From Pseudoselenomonas ruminantium (GTDB lineage: Bacteria; Bacillota; Negativicutes; Selenomonadales; Selenomonadaceae), in NCBI GenBank assembly GCA_902785885.1, contig CADAAS010000042.1, positions 1-33,967 on the forward strand: a stretch of 33,967 bases of DNA. Reading direction: 5' to 3'. The notes beneath the pieces are model-generated. The model was not told where the DNA came from. It searched no databases and saw only the letters and a list, made by a program, of their open reading frames with translations. Position numbers and translations under genes: made by a program. This document shows positions 16,076-24,316 of this stretch, piece after piece; the first letter of the stretch is position 1, and each line of letters starts with the position of its first letter.

Positions 16076-17206
16076 ATGGAATTATTACAAGCATTTGCCG
16101 TTTCCCTGCAGGCCGTTTGGTTAGACAGTGGTTTTTCTGCGTTCACCATGGGCAATGGCATTATGATTCTCGTTGGTCTGGTGCTTCTTTACATGGCTAT
16201 TGTCAAGGAATTTGAGCCGTTGCTCTTAGGTCCGATTGCTTTTGGCTGTATCCTGGCCAACTTTCCGCGTACGGGATTTTTAGAAGAACCGGGACTTATG
16301 CAGGCTATCCATTATGGTATTGCCAATGAAATCTTCCCGCCGCTGATTTTTTTGGGGATAGGTGCGATGACGGACTTTGGCCCGCTGCTGGCGCGTCCGG
16401 TGACCCTGCTTTTGGGAGCAGCTGCCCCGATTGGCGTGTTCGTGGCGTTGGTTGGCGCTATGCTCCTGGGCTTTAATGTGCAGGAAGCTGGTGCTATCGG
16501 CATCATCGGTGGTGCTGACGGTCCGACGGCTATCTATCTGTCCATTCAGATGGCCCCGCATCTTTTGGGAGCTATCGCCGTAGCAGCGTACTCCTACATG
16601 TCGCTGGTGCCGCTGATTCAGCCGCCGATTATGAAGCTGTTGACCACGCAGAAAGAGCGTGAAGTGGCGATGGAACAGCTCCGTCCAGTGACGAAGTTCG
16701 AGCGTGTCTGCTTCCCAATTGTTGCGGCTATCATCATCAGCCTGCTCCTGCCGCCGATTGCGGCTCTGCTGGGCTGCCTGATGCTGGGCAACTTGTTCCG
16801 TGAATCCGGTGTTATGGACCGTCTTTCCGATACGGCGCAGAATTCCCTGTGCAATATCGTGACGATTTTCCTGGCAACCGGTACGGGCATGACCATGAAT
16901 GCAGACGACTTCCTGCAGCCGGCAACGCTGCTCATCATCGGTCTTGGTCTCGTGGCCTTTATGTCCGGTACGGCTGGTGGTGTGCTCTTTGGCAAGCTTA
17001 TGTGCCGCCTGTCCGGTTGGAAGATCAATCCGCTGATTGGTTCGGCTGGTGTTTTCGCTGTGCCGATGGCTGCACGTGTAAGCCAGATGGTGGGCATGAA
17101 GGCTAAACCGGGCAACTATCTGCTGATGCATGCGATGGGTCCGAATGTGGCTGGTGTAATCGGTACAGCAGTAGCTGCTGGTACGATGCTGGCTATGCTC
17201 AAGTAA
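16076..17206 (+). CDS. Sodium-translocating decarboxylase beta subunit (OadB/MmdB/GcdB family)
   Basis: Integral membrane subunit that decarboxylates carboxybiotin and exports Na+. 376 residues, the usual length, with about nine or more membrane segments. The signature [15 protein letters not shown] (about 141-155) contains the conserved Asp needed for Na+/proton transfer. [13 protein letters not shown] and [14 protein letters not shown] belong to the other conserved re-entrant region. AAGGAGG lies just upstream of ATG 16076. The alpha (carboxyltransferase) and biotin-carrier subunits are not adjacent, so the substrate is undetermined. Expression is probably joint with the small subunit upstream. 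The terminator-like hairpin at 17299 may end the message. Confidence 0.9.
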   Translation: MELLQAFAVSLQAVWLDSGFSAFTMGNGIMILVGLVLLYMAIVKEFEPLLLGPIAFGCILANFPRTGFLEEPGLMQAIHYGIANEIFPPLIFLGIGAMTDFGPLLARPVTLLLGAAAPIGVFVALVGAMLLGFNVQEAGAIGIIGGADGPTAIYLSIQMAPHLLGAIAVAAYSYMSLVPLIQPPIMKLLTTQKEREVAMEQLRPVTKFERVCFPIVAAIIISLLLPPIAALLGCLMLGNLFRESGVMDRLSDTAQNSLCNIVTIFLATGTGMTMNADDFLQPATLLIIGLGLVAFMSGTAGGVLFGKLMCRLSGWKINPLIGSAGVFAVPMAARVSQMVGMKAKPGNYLLMHAMGPNVAGVIGTAVAAGTMLAMLK

Positions 17207-17233
17207 AGTATACATAAAAATACATAGAAAAGG

Positions 17234-17278
17234 TCTTTACAAGAGTTCCTGGTTATGATAATATCTTTCTTGTAAAGA
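17234..17278 (+). promoter_or_regulatory. Probable glutamine synthetase promoter flanked by two TCTTnnnAAGA sites
   Basis: TTTACA (17236-17241), a 17-base spacer and TAATAT (17259-17264) form a plausible promoter with a start near 17271. TCTTTACAAGA (17234-17244) and TCTTGTAAAGA (17268-17278) are exact reverse complements of each other, and each is itself a TCTT-N3-AAGA palindrome. One covers the -35, the other the transcription start, 34 bp apart. This arrangement suggests a dimeric repressor; the regulator is unknown and the site does not match the GlnR box. Confidence 0.5.
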
Positions 17279-17298
17279 AAAATAGCTTTTGGCAATGG

Positions 17299-17347
17299 AG
17301 CCATGCAGACATAATTCCCCATTTGGGGTGTGTTTGCATGGCTTTTT
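17299..17347 (+). terminator. Terminator-type hairpin in the leader of glutamine synthetase
   Basis: AGCCATGCAGACA (17299-17311) pairs with TGTTTGCATGGCT (17331-17343) with one G-U pair. An inner CCCC/GGGG helix caps it, and a T run follows. Only 31 bases separate it from the GTG start at 17379, too few for a promoter. Any transcript reaching the gene must therefore pass this hairpin, which suggests attenuation. It may also end the decarboxylase message. Confidence 0.7.
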
Positions 17348-17378
17348 CGTATTGATATCATTGAAAGGGTGGTTTTAC

Positions 17379-19265
17379 GTGGAAAATTTACTGTATGTGA
17401 TTCCGGCGAATTCGAAAAAAGAGGATATTATTGAGCAGCTTAAAGCGCATCCGGAAATTAAATTCGTATCCCTCGTGGGTGTGGATATGGCCGGCAACGA
17501 TACGGACGAAAAGATTCCCGTAGGTATTTTCCTGAAAGATATGGATGATTTCTATGCTGGTACTGCTGTGCAGACCGATGGTTCTTCCGTTGTGCTGACG
17601 GGTATTGCCACCCTGAATAACGCCAAGGTCGATATGCCCATTGACCCAACCGTTAACTGGTTCGTTGATTACAATATGGAATTCTACGATGAAGAAACGG
17701 GCAAGCCGGTAGGTACCCTGCGTATTCCGTCCTTCCTTGTACATGAAGGCAAGCGCGTTGACTCTCGTGCAGTGCTGGCAGACACGCTGAACTATGTGAA
17801 AGAAGAACTGCTCGCTACGTTCAAGAAACACCCCAAGATTTCCGGCCTTGAAAGCATTGATGGCAATGATGTGGTCGACATTCAGTTCACCTCGGCTACG
17901 GAATTGGAATTCTGGGTTAAGACCCCGCTCGAAGAAGCTGCGATTGAAGAAATGTCTGCCTCCCAGGTTATGCAGGAGCAGTATTGGGAACGTACGCATG
18001 GTGCTGTGCGCACGGCGATGGAAAACTGCCTGCTTGAACTCGATAAATATGGCTTCAAGGTGGAAATGGGCCATAAGGAAGTTGGCGGCCTCAAGGCGCA
18101 GATTGACGGCAGCGGCAATATGACCCATGTTTGTGAACAGCTGGAAATCGACTGGAAGTTTGCCGATGCCCTGCAGGCTGCTGACAACGAAATCTTCGTG
18201 CGTACGGTTGTTAAAGAAACCTTCCGTTCCATTGGTCTCGAAGTAAGCTTCAAGGCTAAACCGATGATTGGCCTGGCTGGCAACGGTGAACACACCCATA
18301 TCGGCATGGCTGCTGTCACCAGCGATGGCAAGACGCACAACCTCTTTACGGCAGATGACCAGTATAAGGACTTCATGAGCGCTGTGGGCTATGGTGCACT
18401 GATGGGCATGCTCAAGAACTACGAAGCCATCAATCCGTTTGTATCGGCTACGAATGACTCCCTGAACCGTCTGAAACCCGGTTTTGAAGCTCCGGTATGT
18501 ATCGTTACGTCCCTGGGCCACCGTCCGGACCAGCCGTCCCGTAACCGTACGATTCTGGCCGGCCTGATTCGCGATTTGGGCAATCCGTATGCTACGCGTT
18601 TCGAGCTGCGTGCCTGCAATCCGTACACCAATACGTATCTGGTTGTGGCAGCGATCTACTCTGCCTGCCTGGACGGTATCAAGATGGCCGTTAACCATAC
18701 TACGGCAGAACTGCTGACGGAACTCTCCAAGGAAGCAGGCGAAGAAGGCTTCTATCTGGAAAAAGACCGCGCTTACCGCAGTGAAAATGATGTCTTTGAA
18801 GACTATACGGATGAAGAACGCGACCGTCTGTTCGGTGCTCCTCCCGCAACGGTTTGGGAAAATATGCAGAACTTTGATAACTACGCTGATAAGAAAGCTG
18901 TTATCACGGCTGGCGGCGCCCTCAACGACACGATTATCAATGCTTTCCGTGCTGGTGCGCTCTTGCGCTGGAAGACGGAGCTGATTGCCCGTATCATTCC
19001 GGAAAACCGCGATATTGTCCGCGCAGCCAAGGAAATCAAGTCGGATTTCGTAACGGATTTGGATTCCTACAACTGGAATAAAATCAACGGCATTCGTGCT
19101 TACCTGGCTAAGGACAGCATTGATGAAAAATCGCTGTTCACCCTGCTGATCAACGCCCTGAATGAAGGCGACTATGCAGCAGCTTCCGGCCTGCAGGTAG
19201 AGATGTACGACAAGGTTGAAGAACTGAAAGCCCTCTACGACAGCTACGTTAAAAACATGATTTGA
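17379..19265 (+). CDS. glnA: Glutamine synthetase, long form with C-terminal extension
   Basis: Makes glutamine from glutamate, ammonia and ATP. 628 residues from GTG 17379, chosen because AAAGGGTGG (17364-17372) is well spaced and the upstream frame crosses the terminator hairpin. The N-terminal beta-grasp domain ends near 110-125. Catalytic-domain motifs: SATELEFWV with Glu175 and Glu177, GHKEVGG (231-237), GNGEHTHIG (301-309), a NSLNRL-type loop (NDSLNRLKPGFEAP) and an RFELRACN strand. The last ~150-180 residues form a helical extension absent from ordinary ~450-residue GSI. The GSIII motif set is not seen. This long form occurs in Clostridia and Negativicutes by general knowledge. Regulation appears to act at a leader hairpin and a paired operator upstream. 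Confidence 0.9.
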   Translation: MENLLYVIPANSKKEDIIEQLKAHPEIKFVSLVGVDMAGNDTDEKIPVGIFLKDMDDFYAGTAVQTDGSSVVLTGIATLNNAKVDMPIDPTVNWFVDYNMEFYDEETGKPVGTLRIPSFLVHEGKRVDSRAVLADTLNYVKEELLATFKKHPKISGLESIDGNDVVDIQFTSATELEFWVKTPLEEAAIEEMSASQVMQEQYWERTHGAVRTAMENCLLELDKYGFKVEMGHKEVGGLKAQIDGSGNMTHVCEQLEIDWKFADALQAADNEIFVRTVVKETFRSIGLEVSFKAKPMIGLAGNGEHTHIGMAAVTSDGKTHNLFTADDQYKDFMSAVGYGALMGMLKNYEAINPFVSATNDSLNRLKPGFEAPVCIVTSLGHRPDQPSRNRTILAGLIRDLGNPYATRFELRACNPYTNTYLVVAAIYSACLDGIKMAVNHTTAELLTELSKEAGEEGFYLEKDRAYRSENDVFEDYTDEERDRLFGAPPATVWENMQNFDNYADKKAVITAGGALNDTIINAFRAGALLRWKTELIARIIPENRDIVRAAKEIKSDFVTDLDSYNWNKINGIRAYLAKDSIDEKSLFTLLINALNEGDYAAASGLQVEMYDKVEELKALYDSYVKNMI

Positions 19266-19273
19266 TGAAATAG

Positions 19274-19310
19274 AAAATCCCCGGCAGTGATTTCACTGCC
19301 GGGGATTTTT
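19274..19310. terminator. Bidirectional terminator between glutamine synthetase and a convergent small gene
   Basis: AAATCCCCGGCAGTGA and its complement form a nearly perfect hairpin with a T run on the plus side and a matching A run on the left, so it can serve both converging transcripts. Confidence 0.85.
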
Positions 19311-19319
19311 GGGTTTCGC

Positions 19320-19526
19320 TTATTTTTTCAGCGCTTCTTTGAGAATAGCCGTCAAGGCTTTCTGGGAAATGCGCATCATGTCACCGAGGAGGGCGTTGTA
19401 AAGGTCGCCGCCATCGCAGACACCGCGTCCGTTTTCCGTGATGAAGAACTTCTTGGGATGTTCTTCTGCCTGATAAGCCTCGTTGAGTTTATCCTGGACA
19501 AGTTTCTCGATTTCCTGATCTGTCAT
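19320..19526 (-). CDS. Small hypothetical protein
   Basis: 68 residues starting MTDQEIEKLV. The ATG at 19526 is preferred over a GTG three codons upstream because the AAAGAGG site is then about 8 bases away. The protein is acidic in its N-terminal half (helical, EIEKLVQDKLNEAYQ) and ends in a basic amphipathic helix (ALTAILKEALKK). A central FFITENGRGVCDGGD segment contains the only Cys. No domain is recognised. It converges on the glutamine synthetase gene and shares its terminator. Confidence 0.65.
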   Translation of the reverse strand: MTDQEIEKLVQDKLNEAYQAEEHPKKFFITENGRGVCDGGDLYNALLGDMMRISQKALTAILKEALKK

Positions 19527-19758
19527 CGAATACACCTCTTTCCATATTTATCACATAAGATATAATACTACACTTGGAGCATTTTTTCCTCTTTTTTTGC
19601 TGAAGAAAATAAAAAATATTTATTGATAGCAGGATTTCAGCCTATTTTCAGCGAATTTTTACGGAAAATTAATGGTAGTCTAAAGCAACTATAAGAATGC
19701 CGGTGTATATTATAAGCATGGTAAGGATAGTTAATCACTGGAATGGAGGGTGTTTATT

Positions 19759-20472
19759 ATGCGTAAGAAAATGTTAGCAGGTATTGTAGCAGGTGTACTC
19801 ATGGCAGGTGCAGGCTTTGGTATGTTGAGTGGTCAGGCGCAGGCAGCTGAGGCAGCTGCGCAGAATGGCCGGCCAGATAAGCCGCCTGTAATGCGTGGGC
19901 ATCAGGGCGGCGAACGCCACATGAAAAGGATGAATCCGGATGAAGCGGCCAAGCGTCTGAACAAGACCTTTGGGGTCAGTGAGGCGGAAGTAAAGGCTGC
20001 TTTTAAGGAAAAACGCGATTTTCGTGATATCGGTCAGGCGGCTATGTTGGCTAAAGTCAGCGGAAAGTCCTTTAGCGATGTGCTGGCAATGAAGACGAAG
20101 GACAAGCGTTGGCCGGAAATCAGCAAGGAACTGGGCGTTAAGCCTGAGCAGATTCGTGCGCAGATGAATGAACTGAGTGCAGAGCGCATTGCACAGCGTG
20201 GCAATATTGACAAAGAGCAGGCACTGTCCTTGTTAAATAAGGGCTATCGCGCAATGGATGTCAGTGTGGCCGCTAAGCTGGCTAAACTCAGCAACAAGGA
20301 TATTCAGACCGTTCTGGATATGAAGAAAATCAATAACCGCTGGGGCGATGTAGCTGAGCAGTTAGGTGTAGATCGGTCGGCGCTGCGTCCGAATATGGGC
20401 AAAGGGCAGTTCCCAGGACATGGTCCGCAGGGCGGCCCGCCGGATGGTGGAGAGATGCCGGAAGAAAAATAA
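19759..20472 (+). CDS. Secreted protein with two copies of a helical repeat, unknown function
   Basis: 237 residues from ATG 19759, with GGAGGG at 19745-19750. Residues 1-31 are a clear signal peptide ending SGQAQA|AEA. A His/Pro/Arg/Gly-rich linker follows. Two related ~60-residue units are visible: about 61-130 (LNKTF...FRDIGQAAMLAKVSGKSF...VLAMKTKDKRWPEISKELGV) and about 150-210 (LNKGYRAMDVSVAAKLAKLSNKD...VLDMKKINNRWGDVAEQLGV). Shared features are AAxLAKxSxK, VLxMK, a basic residue before W, and a final helix ending in LGV. The tail is Gly/Pro-rich. The domain is not identified. It probably acts outside the cytoplasmic membrane. Confidence 0.75.
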   Translation: MRKKMLAGIVAGVLMAGAGFGMLSGQAQAAEAAAQNGRPDKPPVMRGHQGGERHMKRMNPDEAAKRLNKTFGVSEAEVKAAFKEKRDFRDIGQAAMLAKVSGKSFSDVLAMKTKDKRWPEISKELGVKPEQIRAQMNELSAERIAQRGNIDKEQALSLLNKGYRAMDVSVAAKLAKLSNKDIQTVLDMKKINNRWGDVAEQLGVDRSALRPNMGKGQFPGHGPQGGPPDGGEMPEEK

Positions 20473-20538
20473 TAAAGGATTTTCTTGCCCGCAGGGCGAA
20501 TATCTCCTTATAAGCATCTTGCAGAAGGGGAGACCACT

Positions 20539-20805
20539 ATGATTATTACCGATAACGAAACAGTAAATGCCGCTGAAGATTTGATTCGCCGCCATAAGGA
20601 AAAACGCCCAGAAAAGCCGCGTACCGTACAGGCAATCTCCGCCCGTTACTATCAGGCCATCGGCCAGTATCAGCAGTTGATGCGGGCTGAGGTAGACAAT
20701 CGGGAGCAGCGGGTCATGCTTTATTCGGAGATTAAGACTCTGGGGTGGTGTATGGGCCGGGAAGAAGCAAAAATCGTCAAGGAAATCAATGCACCGGTGA
20801 AATAG
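20539..20805 (+). CDS. Small hypothetical protein
   Basis: 88 residues from ATG 20539, chosen for the AAGGGGA at 20525-20531; the open frame upstream lacks a site. Very rich in Glu, Arg and Lys and probably all helical (NAAEDLIRRHKEKRPEK, then AISARYYQAIGQYQQLM). No signal, no membrane helix and no known motif. It lies 66 bases after the secreted repeat protein and may share its message. A palindromic repeat element follows its stop. Confidence 0.6.
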   Translation: MIITDNETVNAAEDLIRRHKEKRPEKPRTVQAISARYYQAIGQYQQLMRAEVDNREQRVMLYSEIKTLGWCMGREEAKIVKEINAPVK

Positions 20806-20814
20806 TGCTATAAG

Positions 20815-20904
20815 TAAGCCGCCCGCCCCGCGGGGGATATCTTTCTTGCGCTTAGACAGGCTTGTCAAACGCTACAGAAAGACATCCCCCGCGGGGCGGG
20901 CTTA
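20815..20904. repeat. Palindromic repeat element, copy 3
   Basis: Long arms (20815-20845 and 20876-20904) pair with one short bulge. They flank a core (20846-20875) with GCTTAGACAGGCTTGTCAAA, nearly identical to copies 1 and 2 near 1050 and 1175. The outer arms are very GC-rich and each contains the palindrome CCCCGCGGGG, unlike the other copies. It lies between two convergent genes and may act as a transcript boundary, although no T tract is present on either strand. Confidence 0.8.
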
Positions 20905-20954
20905 TTGTTTTATGCATATATATGCTTATAACCTTATTGCTTTATGGCTTTAGA

Positions 20955-22253
20955 TTAGAGATTCTTTTCGGTTAAGACCATGTCCAGGGCGTTCAGTACG
21001 TCGTTGACGTTTTCTTCCGTAATCACCAAAGGTGGCTGGAAGGCCATGACGTTGCGGTCTACGCCGTTCTTGCCGATGATAAAGCCGCGGTCTTTGAGGA
21101 CTTCGAGTACATCATCAAGGATTTCCGGTGCGGGGGTGCCATCGGCATGGATGAATTCTGTGCCATCCATAAGGCCAAGGCCGCGCACATCGCCGATAAC
21201 GGGATGTTTCTTTTGGAGCTCACGCAGGCCATTTCTAAGCTGCTCACCGCGTGTTTGGGCATTTTCCATAAGCTTGTGTTCTTCGATATAGTCGAGAACC
21301 GCCATAGCAGTGGTGGAGGATACCGGGTTGCCGCCGAGCGTCGAAGCACCGGGGCGGGTGTAGGTATCGGCAATCTTGGCCGTGGAGATAAAGGCAGAAA
21401 TCGGGGCGCCGTTGCCCAAGGCTTTGGCCATGCACATGATATCGGGCACCACATCATAGTTTTCGATGGCAAACATCTTGCCGCTGCGGGCAAAGCCCGT
21501 CTGCACTTCGTCGATAATCAGCAGGGTATTGTACTGGTCAAGGATTTCCTTGACACGTTTGAAGTAGCCCTTGGGTGGCACTACGCAGCCGGCATTGCCC
21601 TGAATGGTTTCAGCGATAAAGGCGCCGGGCTGGCCGGAGGTGGAGGATTTAATTAAATCCTCAATGGCATTGGCGCAGGCGTAATCGCATTCCGGGAACT
21701 TCTTGTTCATGGGGCAGCGGTAGCAGTTCGGGTTGGGGGCAAAGTGAATGCCGCCAACGGGATTGGGGTCGGTGCGCCACATGGTCAGCCCCGTTACGCT
21801 CATGCCCAGCTTTGTACGGCCATGCAGGCCGTGGCGCAGGGCGATGATTTCGCTGTTGCCCGTGTAGACAGAAGCCAGCAGGAAGGCACCTTCCGTGGCT
21901 TCGGAACCCGTGGAGCAGAAGAAGGACTTCTGCAGGTCACCGGGCGTAACCTCAGCGAGCTTTTCGGCGAGGTTCACAAAGTTTTCCGTGAGATAGATGT
22001 TGCAGACATGCTGGAGTTCGTCTATCTGGGCTTTCATTTTTTCGAGAATTTCCGGATTGCAGTGGCCACAGTTCATAACGGACACGCCGGCGTACATATC
22101 CAGATATTTTTTGCCCGTGCTGTCCCAAAGGTACTGCATGGAACCTTTGACCATTTGGGCAGGTTCCTTGTAGAAATGACCTAAGCAGGGCATGATGTAT
22201 TTTTTCTTTTTTTCGATAATGGCCTCAGGGCCGATAAATTTTTTGCTTTCCAT
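20955..22253 (-). CDS. Class III pyridoxal-phosphate aminotransferase
   Basis: Fold-type I omega-aminotransferase (the group of 4-aminobutyrate, alanine-glyoxylate 2 and ornithine-type enzymes), 432 residues, cytoplasmic. PLP phosphate loop STGSEA at 114-119, Asp248 in LIIDEVQTG stacking on the cofactor nitrogen, and Schiff-base Lys277 in MAKALGNGAP. A four-cysteine cluster (Cys177, 180, 189, 193) sits in a loop and may bind metal; similar clusters occur in relatives. The substrate cannot be told from sequence. The gene starts 25 bases after the U32 gene, so it is probably second in that operon. GGGGGA precedes the ATG. Confidence 0.88.
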   Translation of the reverse strand: MESKKFIGPEAIIEKKKKYIMPCLGHFYKEPAQMVKGSMQYLWDSTGKKYLDMYAGVSVMNCGHCNPEILEKMKAQIDELQHVCNIYLTENFVNLAEKLAEVTPGDLQKSFFCSTGSEATEGAFLLASVYTGNSEIIALRHGLHGRTKLGMSVTGLTMWRTDPNPVGGIHFAPNPNCYRCPMNKKFPECDYACANAIEDLIKSSTSGQPGAFIAETIQGNAGCVVPPKGYFKRVKEILDQYNTLLIIDEVQTGFARSGKMFAIENYDVVPDIMCMAKALGNGAPISAFISTAKIADTYTRPGASTLGGNPVSSTTAMAVLDYIEEHKLMENAQTRGEQLRNGLRELQKKHPVIGDVRGLGLMDGTEFIHADGTPAPEILDDVLEVLKDRGFIIGKNGVDRNVMAFQPPLVITEENVNDVLNALDMVLTEKNL

Positions 22254-22278
22254 AACTTCCCCCTAAAATATGAACAGA

Positions 22279-24228
22279 TTAGATGGAGTTGCGGCTCCGG
22301 CGGAAACGGTAGGTACCAAGACCTAGTTCGCGCGGGCCTTTTTTGAGCGTTTCGAGGTCGTCTGCGTGGAAGGCCTCTTTGCCTGCTGTGAGGTTGTCCA
22401 AAGCCGTACGGTAAATGCGGGTGACCATGCCGGCAAATTCAGGCGCGTAATCCTGCGCTTCAATGCGGTAAGCGCCCAAGCCGTTAAACTTCGAGAGGTA
22501 CGGATAGAGGCAGAGGTCCTTGGCAAAGTAGATATGGTTGCGACCGAACTGGTCAATGCGCAGGGAATGCTTTTCGCCGGCCTTGTCGAGCAGGGCATAG
22601 CGGCGGTCGAGCACTTCGGGATTGTTGAGCTCGTTGAAGAACGGCAGGCTCATGCCCGGAATATTGTGGTCGCAAATCATGGACTCATAGGAGCCGTGAA
22701 CCACAACTTCAATGGGCAGTTCGGAGTTTTCGACGATTTCGCGCAGCTGCTCGAAGGAGAGCTCGTAGGAAGCCGTGCCCATGGTCAGGCCATTTTCCTT
22801 AAGGAACTTGGCGGCCAGAGGGTTAAAGAGGTTGAAGGACACATCAGCCTGCACCGGCAAATCCGTCAGGCGCTTAGCCAGCTTCAACGAGCCAAGGTTG
22901 CTGACCATGATGCCGTCTGCCTTGAGTTCACGTTGTCTCAAGGCGGTGAAGAACTGTTCCAGTTCGCCGCATTCCCGGCGCATGGTTGTGCGCGGCGTGT
23001 TGATGATGATTTTGGCGCGGCCCTTGTTGTAGGCGATAACTTCGGCAAAATCTTTGAGGCTCCAGGGCTTGTTGGGGCGGAAGGTCTCGCCGCCGACATA
23101 GACGATATCGGCACCGTTGTCAATAACAGCGCAGGCTGCACCAACGGTGTTTATGCGGACACTTAATGTACGGTGGCCAGGATTTGACTTGTCAATATCG
23201 CGTTCCTGTTTCAGGATTTCGTCCTGGAAACCTGCTTCCTTCACCGCATCGCTGAAGAAGCGCGGTTCACGCGTGCCGTCAAAGCCGATATCCTTTTTAT
23301 CCGGGGAACCGAAGGCAAAGGTGGTCGTAAAGTCGCGGGCACGGTTCTCATAGAGGCTTTTCCAGCCTTCTTCATCCGGCTGCCAGCCCGTCGGGTCAGC
23401 GATATAGGCGTCAATGGCCTTGCGGTAGGTGCTGACAATGCGGCGGATAAAGGGAGCGGGGCGCATACGGCCTTCGATTTTGAAGGAGAACACGCCGGCC
23501 TGAATGAGCTGGGGGATATGGCGATACATGCACATATCCTTGAGCGCCAGCTTGTAAGCACCGTCGCTGTCCTTGTCGAGCACTTCACCCGTCTTTTCAT
23601 CAATCAGCTGATAGGCCCAACGGCAGGGTTTCAGGCAACGGCCACGGTTGCCGCTCTGGCCAAAGACCACGCCGGAGTGAATGCACTGGCCGCTTTCGCT
23701 GATGCACATATCGCCGTGCATGAAGTATTCCACTTCAATGCCTGTGCGCTCACGGAACAGGGAGAGCTCGGAGAGCGTCATCTCACGGCCCACAACGACA
23801 CGGGTAATGCCGTATTCCTTGAGCTTTTCAATAGCGTGCTCGTTATGGGTATTCATCATAACGGAGGTGTGCACCGGAATCTTGATGCCCATTTCGTGAA
23901 TGAGTTCGAGGACAGCAAAGTCCTGCACCAAGATGGCGTCCGGGCGGATTTCATTAAGGTAGGTGAGGTATTCACGCAGCGCGGGGATTTCCTCGTCGCT
24001 AATCAGGTTGTTGAGGGTGATGTAGAGCTTCACGCCATGCTCATGGGTGTAGGCAATGGCCTTTTTGAGCATTTCATCATCAAAGTTGAAATCACCTTCG
24101 TGCATGCGCATATTAAAATGCTTGCCTCCGAGGTAGCAAGCATCAGCACCAGCTTCCACACCAGCCACCAGGGCATCCCAGGTACCGGCAGGTGCCAGCA
24201 GTTCTACGGATTTACGATTTAATAACAT
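22279..24228 (-). CDS. U32-family protein, long form with two barrels (tRNA/rRNA hydroxylation-type)
   Basis: 649 residues. The N-terminal U32 barrel (about 8-310) starts LLAPAG and has the family cysteines: Cys175, Cys182, Cys198 and Cys202, with a further Cys233, positioned to hold an iron-sulfur cluster. HGDMC and ESGQC are typical. A second barrel-like region (about 355-600) follows, as in the long U32 proteins. The family is named peptidase or collagenase, but its best-studied members (TrhP, RlhA) hydroxylate RNA using prephenate, so an RNA-modification role is more likely; which RNA is unknown. First gene of a two-gene minus-strand operon with its own good promoter. Confidence 0.88.
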   Translation of the reverse strand: MLLNRKSVELLAPAGTWDALVAGVEAGADACYLGGKHFNMRMHEGDFNFDDEMLKKAIAYTHEHGVKLYITLNNLISDEEIPALREYLTYLNEIRPDAILVQDFAVLELIHEMGIKIPVHTSVMMNTHNEHAIEKLKEYGITRVVVGREMTLSELSLFRERTGIEVEYFMHGDMCISESGQCIHSGVVFGQSGNRGRCLKPCRWAYQLIDEKTGEVLDKDSDGAYKLALKDMCMYRHIPQLIQAGVFSFKIEGRMRPAPFIRRIVSTYRKAIDAYIADPTGWQPDEEGWKSLYENRARDFTTTFAFGSPDKKDIGFDGTREPRFFSDAVKEAGFQDEILKQERDIDKSNPGHRTLSVRINTVGAACAVIDNGADIVYVGGETFRPNKPWSLKDFAEVIAYNKGRAKIIINTPRTTMRRECGELEQFFTALRQRELKADGIMVSNLGSLKLAKRLTDLPVQADVSFNLFNPLAAKFLKENGLTMGTASYELSFEQLREIVENSELPIEVVVHGSYESMICDHNIPGMSLPFFNELNNPEVLDRRYALLDKAGEKHSLRIDQFGRNHIYFAKDLCLYPYLSKFNGLGAYRIEAQDYAPEFAGMVTRIYRTALDNLTAGKEAFHADDLETLKKGPRELGLGTYRFRRSRNSI

Positions 24229-24282
24229 CTAAAAACAAACTCCTTTTGGATATGATTTTCTCTTGTATAGTCCCAATTTATA

Positions 24283-24311
24283 AGTATAACAGAGATTGCA
24301 AGAGCTATCAA
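24283..24311 (-). promoter_or_regulatory. Promoter of the U32-aminotransferase operon
   Basis: On the minus strand TTGATA (24311-24306), a 17-base spacer and TATACT (24288-24283). The -35 lies within six bases of the padR stop codon. Confidence 0.7.
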
Positions 24312-24316
24312 TAAAT

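Noticed and set aside
17379-19265. Type III glutamine synthetase
   Set aside because: The length approaches GSIII, but the catalytic motifs (ELEFWV, GHKEVGG, GNGEHTH) follow the GSI pattern with a C-terminal extension.
1025-20904. CRISPR repeats
   Set aside because: The three related elements are dispersed, palindromic over their whole length, not regularly spaced with unique spacers, and no cas genes are present.
20905-20945. GCATATATATGC palindrome as an operator
   Set aside because: A short AT-alternating palindrome downstream of both convergent genes. It is likely chance and not near any promoter.
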